Of a stretch of DNA of 64,000 nt, positions 58,242-64,000 are shown piece after piece. The stretch is from the NCBI RefSeq assembly GCF_039534085.1, contig NZ_BAAAUT010000001.1, forward strand, positions 1 to 64,000, read 5' to 3'. Numbering within the stretch: the stretch's first letter is position 1; each line of letters begins with the position of its first letter. The stretch comes from Planomonospora_B alba (GTDB lineage: Bacteria; Actinomycetota; Actinomycetes; Streptosporangiales; Streptosporangiaceae). The position numbers and the translations under genes are program-made. The notes beneath the pieces are model-generated. The model saw nothing but the letters and a program-made list of their open reading frames with translations, was not told the DNA's origin and did no database searches.

Positions 58242-59567
58242 ATGACGGCCACGCGCTGGATCACCGAATGGCGGCCCGACGACCCCGCCTTCTGGGAGAG
58301 CCGGGGGAGGAAGGTCGCCCGGCGCAACCTGGTCTTCTCCATCTTCGCCGAGCACCTCGGCTTCACGCTCTGGACGGTGTGGAGCATCGTGGCCGTCAAG
58401 CTCGGCGACTACCGGTTCTCGACCGACCAGCTCTTCTGGATCGTCTCCGTGCCGAACCTGGTCGGCTCGGCGCTGCGCATCCCCTACACCTTCGGGCCGG
58501 CGAAGTTCGGCGGCCGGAACTTCACGGTGGTCAGCGCCCTGCTCCTGCTCGTCCCCGCCGTGTCGCTGGCCGTGGCGGTGAGCGATCCCGCCACGCCGTA
58601 CTGGGTCTTCCTGGTGATCGCGGCCACCGCGGGCCTGGGCGGCGGGAACTTCGCCTCCAGCATGGCCAACATCACCTACTTCTACCCGCAGAGCAAGCAG
58701 GGCTCGGCGCTCGGCCTCAACGCCGCGGGCGGCAACATCGGCGTCAGCTCCGTCCAGCTCGTCATGCCGCTGATCATCGGCGCGTTCGGGCTGGCCGCCG
58801 CCGGGCTGTTCTGGGTCCCCTTCATCCTGGCCGCCGCGCTCGGCGCCTTCTTCTTCATGGACAACCTGACCACGGCCAAGGCCGAGCCGAAGGAGCAGCT
58901 GAAGATCGCCGGGAGGGCGCAGACCTGGATCATGTCGGTGCTCTACATCGGCACCTTCGGCTCGTTCATCGGCTACTCCACCGCCTTCCCGCTCCTGATC
59001 AACAGCCAGTTCCCCGAGGCGGCCTCCCTGGTCTCGCTGGCCTTCCTCGGCCCGCTGGTGGGCTCGCTGGTCCGCCCGGCCGGCGGCTGGCTCGCGGACA
59101 GGATCGGCGGGGCCCGGGTGACGCTCGTCAACTTCGGTGCGATGGCCGGCGCGGTGGCGCTGGTCTGGCAGGGGCTGGCCCAGCACTCCTTCGCGCTGTT
59201 CTTCGGCGCCTACATGCTCCTGATCGCCACCACCGGGGTCGGCAACGGCTCGACCTACCGGATGATCCCGGCGATCTTCCGGGCCAAGGCCACCGCCGGG
59301 GTGCCGGCCGGGACCCCGGCCTACGAGGCCGCGCTCGCCGCCGGCAAGCGCGACGCCTCGGCAGCGGTCGGCATCATCTCCGCCGTCGGCGCCTTCGGCG
59401 GCTTCTTCATCAACCGCGGGTTCGGCAGCTCCATCGCCGCGACGGGCGGCGCGGGGGCCGCGCTGGCCGCCTTCGCCGGGTTCTACGCGATCTGCGCGGC
59501 CGTGACGTGGGCGTGCTACCTGCGGACCGCGGGCTCGGTCCCGAGCCTGGCGGCCGCCCGCGTCTGA
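58242..59567 (+). CDS. narK: Nitrate/nitrite MFS transporter (NarK-type)
   Basis: MFS transporter of the nitrate/nitrite porter family, 441 aa, twelve helices. The NNP signatures are present: GLGGGNFASSMANITYFYPQSKQGSALGLNAAGGNIG (helix 5) and the second glycine-rich stretch SAAVGIISAVGAFGGFFINRGFG (helix 11). AGGAGGAA precedes ATG 58242. It is followed after 99 nt by the nitrate reductase gene, with nitrite reductase genes after it, so it should import nitrate for assimilation. GlnR-like half-sites lie upstream. Confidence 0.95.
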   Translation: MTATRWITEWRPDDPAFWESRGRKVARRNLVFSIFAEHLGFTLWTVWSIVAVKLGDYRFSTDQLFWIVSVPNLVGSALRIPYTFGPAKFGGRNFTVVSALLLLVPAVSLAVAVSDPATPYWVFLVIAATAGLGGGNFASSMANITYFYPQSKQGSALGLNAAGGNIGVSSVQLVMPLIIGAFGLAAAGLFWVPFILAAALGAFFFMDNLTTAKAEPKEQLKIAGRAQTWIMSVLYIGTFGSFIGYSTAFPLLINSQFPEAASLVSLAFLGPLVGSLVRPAGGWLADRIGGARVTLVNFGAMAGAVALVWQGLAQHSFALFFGAYMLLIATTGVGNGSTYRMIPAIFRAKATAGVPAGTPAYEAALAAGKRDASAAVGIISAVGAFGGFFINRGFGSSIAATGGAGAALAAFAGFYAICAAVTWACYLRTAGSVPSLAAARV

Positions 59568-59624
59568 GCGGCCCTCCGCCCGTGCCCGGAACCTCACGGC
59601 CGGGTCGAGGCGGGCGTGAACGCG

Positions 59625-59651
59625 GTTAGCGGCTTGTAGCACAGCGGTAAC
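59625..59651 (+). promoter_or_regulatory. Putative GlnR operator before the nitrate reductase gene
   Basis: Three half-sites GTTAG (59625), GTAGC (59636) and GTAAC (59647), each 11 nt apart, matching the period of the actinomycete GlnR box, just ahead of the RBS AGGAGGGA (59652-59659). Confidence 0.5.
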
Positions 59652-59666
59652 AGGAGGGACCCAGCG

Positions 59667-61823
59667 GTGAAACCGCCCGAAAGCACCATCGGACCCATGC
59701 CGATCTCACTTCCCACCCTGGATCCTGTGAAGGCGCCGGTGGCGACCCACTGCCCGTACTGCGCCCTGCAGTGCGGCATGAACGTCGCCGGGGGAGCCGC
59801 GGGAGCCGGCGGAGCCGGTGGGACCGGCACGGTGGAGATCACCCCGCGGACGGACATCCCGGCCAACTCCGGGGGGCTCTGCCAGAAGGGCTGGACCGCC
59901 GGAGAGCTCCTGGCCGGCGGTGCGCGGCTCACCACCCCGCTCCTGCACGGCGAGCCGGTCGGCTGGGACGAGGCGCTGGACTTCGTCGCGGACCGGATCC
60001 GCGCGCTGCAGGCGGAACACGGCCCCGACGGCGTGGCCGTGTTCGGCGGGGGCGGCCTCACCAACGAGAAGGCCTACCTGCTGGGCAAGTTCGCCCGGGT
60101 GGTGCTGCGGACCAGCCAGATCGACTACAACGGCCGGTTCTGCATGTCGTCGGCGGCCGCGGCGTCGAACCGCGCCTTCGGCATGGACCGCGGGCTGCCC
60201 TTCCCGATCACCGACCTGGCCGGGGCCGGCGCGGTGCTGCTGGCGGGCGGCAACATGGCCGAGACCATGCCGCCGTTCGTCCGCCACCTGGCCGCGATGC
60301 GGGAGCGGGGCGGCCGCCTGGTCGTCGCCGACCCCCGCCGCACCGCCACCGCCCGCCTGGCCGACCTCCACCTGCAGCCGGCCCCCGGCACGGACCTGGC
60401 GCTCGCACTCGGCCTGCTCCACCTGGCGATCACCGAGGGCCACGTGGACGGCGCGTACGTGGCCGAGCGGACCAACGGCTTCGAGGCGGTCGCCACCTCG
60501 GTGGCGGCCTGGTGGCCCGAGCGGGTCGAGCGCGTCACCGGGGTGCCGGTCGCGCAGCTGCGCCTGGCCGTGGAGATCCTCGGCACGGTGGACCGCGCGG
60601 TGATCCTCACCGGGCGCGGCGCCGAGCAGCACGCCAAGGGCACCGACACCGTGACCGCCTTCATCAACCTGGCCCTCGCCCTGGGGCTGCCCGGCCGGCC
60701 GGGCTCCGGCTACGGCTGCGTGACCGGCCAGGGCAACGGGCAGGGCGGCCGCGAGCACGGGCAGAAGGCCGACCAGCTCCCCGGCTACCGGAGGATCGAC
60801 GACCCGGCCGCGCGCGAGCACGTGGCGGAGGTCTGGGGGATCGACCCCGCCGAGATCCCGGGCCCCGGACGCTCGGCCTACGAGCTGCTCGACGCCCTCG
60901 GCACGCCGGCCGGGCCGCGCGCGCTGCTGCTGTTCGGCTCCAACCCGGTGATCTCCGCCCCGCGCGCGGGGCACGTCGCCGACCGGCTGAGGTCCCTGGA
61001 CCTGCTGGTGGTCTCCGACCTCGTGCTGTCGGAGACCGCCGCCCTGGCCGACGTCGTGCTCCCCACCGCCCAGTGGGCCGAGGAGGAGGGCACCATGACC
61101 AACCTGGAGGGCCGGGTCCTGCTCCGCCGCAGGGCGCTGGACCCGCCGCCGGGGGTCCGCACCGACCTGGAGATCATCCAGGGCCTGGCCGTACGGCTGG
61201 GCGGGCCCGCCGACGGGCCGAGGGGGGCCGCGGGCTTCCCCGCGGACCCGCGCGCGGTCTTCGACGAGCTCCGCCGCGCCAGCGCCGGCGGGATCGCCGA
61301 CTACTCCGGCATCACCTACGAGCGGGTCGCCGCCGAGACCGGCGTCTTCTGGCCCTGCCCGGGCACCGGCCACCCCGGCACGCCCCGCCCCTTCCTGGAC
61401 CGCTTCGCCACCCCCGACGGGCGCGCCCGCTTCGTGCCGGTCGAGCACCGTCCCCCGGGTGAGGACGTCGACGCCGACTACCCGCTGTACCTGACGACCG
61501 GCCGGGTGCTGGCCCACTACCAGAGCGGCGCCCAGACCCGCCGGATCGCCGCCCTCAACGCGGTCGTCTCCGGGACGTTCGTGGAGATCCACCCCGACCT
61601 GGCCGAGCGCCTCGGCGTCTCGGCGGGCCAGAGGCTGAGAGTGGTCAGCCGCAGAGGGGAGACCGAGGGCGTGGCCCGGGTGAACCCGGCGATCCGGTCC
61701 GACACGGTGTTCATGCCGTTCCACTGGGCCGGAGCCAACCTGCTGACCAATCCCGCACTCGATCCGGTGTCCCGGATGCCGGAGTTCAAGCTGTGCGCCG
61801 TGAGACTGGAGCGTGTCGGATGA
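59667..61823 (+). CDS. nasC: Assimilatory nitrate reductase catalytic subunit (NasC/NarB type)
   Basis: Cytosolic molybdenum bis-MGD enzyme reducing nitrate to nitrite, 718 aa. N-terminal [4Fe-4S] cluster Cys29/Cys32/Cys36/Cys72 (CPYCALQCGM and GLCQKGW), Mo-ligand Cys159 in NGRFCMSSAA, FGSNPVISAP and TNLEGRVLLR MGD-binding motifs, and the molydopterin dinucleotide domain at the C-terminus (YLTTGRVLAHYQSG). GTG 59667 has AGGAGGGA 7 nt upstream. It is coupled to the next gene (ATGA). MobA in this window would supply the MGD form of the cofactor. Confidence 0.94.
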   Translation: MKPPESTIGPMPISLPTLDPVKAPVATHCPYCALQCGMNVAGGAAGAGGAGGTGTVEITPRTDIPANSGGLCQKGWTAGELLAGGARLTTPLLHGEPVGWDEALDFVADRIRALQAEHGPDGVAVFGGGGLTNEKAYLLGKFARVVLRTSQIDYNGRFCMSSAAAASNRAFGMDRGLPFPITDLAGAGAVLLAGGNMAETMPPFVRHLAAMRERGGRLVVADPRRTATARLADLHLQPAPGTDLALALGLLHLAITEGHVDGAYVAERTNGFEAVATSVAAWWPERVERVTGVPVAQLRLAVEILGTVDRAVILTGRGAEQHAKGTDTVTAFINLALALGLPGRPGSGYGCVTGQGNGQGGREHGQKADQLPGYRRIDDPAAREHVAEVWGIDPAEIPGPGRSAYELLDALGTPAGPRALLLFGSNPVISAPRAGHVADRLRSLDLLVVSDLVLSETAALADVVLPTAQWAEEEGTMTNLEGRVLLRRRALDPPPGVRTDLEIIQGLAVRLGGPADGPRGAAGFPADPRAVFDELRRASAGGIADYSGITYERVAAETGVFWPCPGTGHPGTPRPFLDRFATPDGRARFVPVEHRPPGEDVDADYPLYLTTGRVLAHYQSGAQTRRIAALNAVVSGTFVEIHPDLAERLGVSAGQRLRVVSRRGETEGVARVNPAIRSDTVFMPFHWAGANLLTNPALDPVSRMPEFKLCAVRLERVG

Positions 61824-63223
61824 CCCGGCTTGTCGTCGTGGGCAACGGGATGGCGGGCGCCCGCCTGGTGAGCGAGGTCCGCGCCCGTGACAAGGACATC
61901 AGGGTGACCGTCTTCGGCGCCGAGGACCGGCAGCCGTACAACCGGGTGCTGCTGTCGAACGTGGTGGCCGGGACCATGCTGCCGGACCAGATCCGGCTGC
62001 TGGACCCCGCCTGGTACGCCGACCACGCGGTGACGGCGGTGCCGGGCGCCCGTGTCACCGCGATCGACCGGGAGACGCAGGCCGTGGTCACCGCCGACGG
62101 CGCGCGGGAGCCGTACGACGTGCTGGTGCTGGCGACCGGGAGCGAGGCCGTGGTGCCGCCGGTGCCCGGCGCGGAGCGGGCCGTCGCGTTCCGGACCCTG
62201 GACGACTGCCAGGCGATCCTCGCCGCGGCGCGGACGGCGCGCGGCGCGGTGGTCGTCGGCGGCGGGCTGCTCGGCGTCGAGGCGGCGCGCGGGCTGGCCG
62301 GGCGCGGCCTGCCGGTGACGCTGCTCCATCTGGCCGGGCACCTGATGGAGCGCCAGCTCGACCCCGAGGCGGGGCTGGTGCTGGAGGAGACCCTGACGGA
62401 GCTGGGCGTGCGCACCCGCACCGGCGTCGTGGTCGAGGAGATCGGCGAGCACGGCGTACGGCTGGCCGGCGGCGAGGAGGTCGGCGGCGACCTGGTGGTG
62501 CTCGCCTGCGGGGTCCGCCCGGTGACCGGCCTGGCCGCGGCGGCGGGCCTGGAGGTGGAGCGCGGGATCGTCGTGGACGACGAGTTGCGCACCGACGACC
62601 CGTCGATCTTCGCGATCGGAGAGTGCGCCCAGCACCGGGGCACGGTCTACGGGCTGGTCGCCCCGGCCTGGGAGCAGGCGGCCGTGGTCGCGGACCTGGT
62701 CACCGGCGCCGACAAGACCGCGCGTTACCGCGGGTCGCGGCTGGTGACCCGGCTGAAGGCCAGGAGCGTCGAGCTGGCCGCGATGGGGGAGACCCATCTG
62801 ACGGAGGAGGACGCCGAGGTGGTCCGGTTCAGCCACCGGGCCCGCGGCACCTACCGCAAGCTCGTCATCCGCGACGGACGCCTGGTCGGGGCGATCCTGC
62901 TCGGCGAGACGGCGGCGGTGGGCACCGTCACCCAGCTGTTCGACCGGGGCGCGCCGGTGCCCGGCGACCGGGCGGGCCTGCTCTTCCCCGGCCTGGCCGG
63001 GGCGGCGGTGGCCGACAGCCCGGTCCGGATGCCGGACGCGGCGAAGGTGTGCCAGTGCAACAACGTGACGAAGGGCCAGATCAGGGCGTGCTGGGAGTCC
63101 GGCGCCCGCGACGTGGAGGCCGTGGCCGCCGCCACGCGCGCCATGACCGGTTGCGGCGGCTGCCGCGACGCGGTCGAGGGCATCGTCGGCTGGTTGTGCG
63201 AGCAGGAGGGGGTCTCCGCGTGA
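61820..63223 (+). CDS. nasB: NasB-type electron-transfer flavoprotein of nitrate reduction
   Basis: Pyridine-nucleotide-disulfide-type flavoprotein, 467 aa, expected to deliver electrons from NAD(P)H to the nitrate reductase. FAD/NAD domains: RLVVVGNGMAGARLVSEV and AVVVGGGLLGVEAARGL. The C-terminal BFD-like [2Fe-2S] site is CQCNN with CGGC ~33 residues later. It corresponds to the first third of NirB. ATG 61820 overlaps the nasC stop and its own stop overlaps GTG 63220. Symbol is by analogy to Bacillus/Klebsiella naming. Confidence 0.88.
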   Translation: MTRLVVVGNGMAGARLVSEVRARDKDIRVTVFGAEDRQPYNRVLLSNVVAGTMLPDQIRLLDPAWYADHAVTAVPGARVTAIDRETQAVVTADGAREPYDVLVLATGSEAVVPPVPGAERAVAFRTLDDCQAILAAARTARGAVVVGGGLLGVEAARGLAGRGLPVTLLHLAGHLMERQLDPEAGLVLEETLTELGVRTRTGVVVEEIGEHGVRLAGGEEVGGDLVVLACGVRPVTGLAAAAGLEVERGIVVDDELRTDDPSIFAIGECAQHRGTVYGLVAPAWEQAAVVADLVTGADKTARYRGSRLVTRLKARSVELAAMGETHLTEEDAEVVRFSHRARGTYRKLVIRDGRLVGAILLGETAAVGTVTQLFDRGAPVPGDRAGLLFPGLAGAAVADSPVRMPDAAKVCQCNNVTKGQIRACWESGARDVEAVAAATRAMTGCGGCRDAVEGIVGWLCEQEGVSA

Positions 63224-63324
63224 GCGAGCGAGCCGGGAAGCGCGGCGGGGCCGGCGGAGGAGGCCGCGGCCGCGGGCGGACCGGAACGGACGGGGAGAAC
63301 GGGATCGTGGAGGCGGAGGCGACC

Positions 63325-64000
63325 ATGCGAAGGCTTGTCGTGGTGGGGTACGGGCCGACGGCGTACCGGCTGGTCGAGACGCTGACCGGGCGCGGGTTCG
63401 ACGGGCGGATCACGGTGCTGGGGGAGGAGCCCCGGCCCGCCTACGACCGGGTGGCGCTCACCTCCTATCTGGCGGGCAGGAGCGCCGAGGACCTCACCTA
63501 CCCGGTGCCCGAGGGCGTGGTGCTCCGGCTCGGCTCCGCGGTCACCGCGATCGACCGGCAGGGCCGGACGGTGACGACGGCCGACGGGCACGCCGAGCCG
63601 TACGACGTGCTCGTGCTCGCCACCGGCTCCAGCCCGTTCGTGCCGCCGGTGCCGGGCAGGGACCTGGACGGCTGCTTCGTCTACCGGACCATCGACGACC
63701 TGGACGCGATCCGCGGGGCCTCGCGGGGCGCCACGGCCGGCGTGGTGATCGGCGGCGGGCTGCTCGGCCTGGAGGCCGCCGACGCGCTGCGCGGGCTGGG
63801 CCTGGACACGCACGTGGTGGAGATGGGCGGCTGGCTCATGCCCCGCCAGGTCGACTCCGGCGGCGGCGCGGTGCTGCGCGGCCACGTCGAGGCGCTGGGC
63901 CTGCGCGTGCACACCGGAGCCGGGGTCGCCGAGATCGTCGCCGGGCCGGACGGCCGTGTCGCGGGCCTGGTCAAGCCGGACGGCGAGACGGTCGAGGCGC
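63325..64000 (+). CDS. nirB: Nitrite reductase large subunit, 5' part only
   Basis: Begins MRRLVVVGYGPTAYRLVETLTGRGFDGRITVLGEE with LVLATGSSPFVPPVPG and VVIGGGLLGLEAADALRG, the FAD/NADH-binding start of assimilatory NADH-dependent nitrite reductase (nitrite to ammonium); the siroheme part is beyond the window. ATG 63325 has GGAGGCGGAGG just upstream and is favoured; GTG 63220 overlaps the previous stop (GTGA) and would add 35 Gly/Arg-rich residues. Last visible gene of the nitrate operon. Confidence 0.88.
   Translation, partial: MRRLVVVGYGPTAYRLVETLTGRGFDGRITVLGEEPRPAYDRVALTSYLAGRSAEDLTYPVPEGVVLRLGSAVTAIDRQGRTVTTADGHAEPYDVLVLATGSSPFVPPVPGRDLDGCFVYRTIDDLDAIRGASRGATAGVVIGGGLLGLEAADALRGLGLDTHVVEMGGWLMPRQVDSGGGAVLRGHVEALGLRVHTGAGVAEIVAGPDGRVAGLVKPDGETVEA

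Overview
The window is chromosomal DNA of a very high-GC actinomycete. Mycothiol synthesis (mshC), the actinobacterial families DUF3090, SCO1664, DUF3099 and DUF6457, a FabG-FabI pair, abundant GTG starts and many apparently leaderless starts all point to Actinomycetota. A filamentous Streptosporangiales-type soil organism is my best guess, not proven. I recognised no tRNA, rRNA, CRISPR array or intact mobile element. Coding is dense and most of the long overlapping antisense frames are high-GC shadows.

Layout. 1-2.8 kb: two tandem secreted M28 aminopeptidases, the first cut by the window edge. 3-4 kb: PspC-domain protein and lipB. 4-9.3 kb: an APC permease and a choline-kinase-like phosphotransferase, divergent from a dimethylglycine/sarcosine-dehydrogenase-like flavoprotein. 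9.3-10.2 kb: a gene-poor, lower-GC stretch. 11-15.2 kb: a copper locus (His-rich exported protein, csoR, copZ, copA) with three CsoR-type palindromes. 15.3-18 kb: a Pr6Pr membrane protein, then a three-gene operon of a 4-TM protein, a thymidylate-synthase-like enzyme and a HAD phosphatase. 18.3-20.6 kb: LysE exporter, Ca2+/H+ antiporter and a small DxDGDG calcium-binding protein. 20.7-25.4 kb: GH15 hydrolase, YczE/MocR divergon, TRIC-like channel. 25.6-28.4 kb: acyl-CoA synthetase and a secreted protein.

28.4-32.1 kb holds a type III PKS, ICMT-like methyltransferase, flavoprotein and divergent UbiA, resembling the srsABC phenolic-lipid genes of Streptomyces plus a prenyltransferase. Then rtcB, an RdmC-like esterase behind a strikingly AT-rich promoter island, a transposase relic, GNAT, AraC regulator, DrrAB-type ABC exporter, a SUMF1-domain protein and an SDR. 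41.7-43.6 kb carries moaA-mobA-DUF6457, 45.7-48.6 kb tldE/tldD, 48.7-50.3 kb fabG-fabI. 52.6-56.9 kb is the conserved phosphatase-DUF3090-SCO1664-NRDE-mshC neighbourhood. 57-58 kb has a cold-shock gene and a deformylase. From 58.2 kb to the end lies an assimilatory nitrate module (narK, nasC-type reductase, nasB-type electron-transfer flavoprotein, nirB start) with GlnR-like half-sites ahead of its two transcription blocks.

Functional links: molybdenum cofactor genes moaA/mobA can serve the nitrate reductase; CsoR senses Cu(I) and should derepress its own gene and the exported protein, with copZ/copA downstream. The least explained unit is the membrane protein, TS-like and HAD operon at 16.0-18.0 kb.
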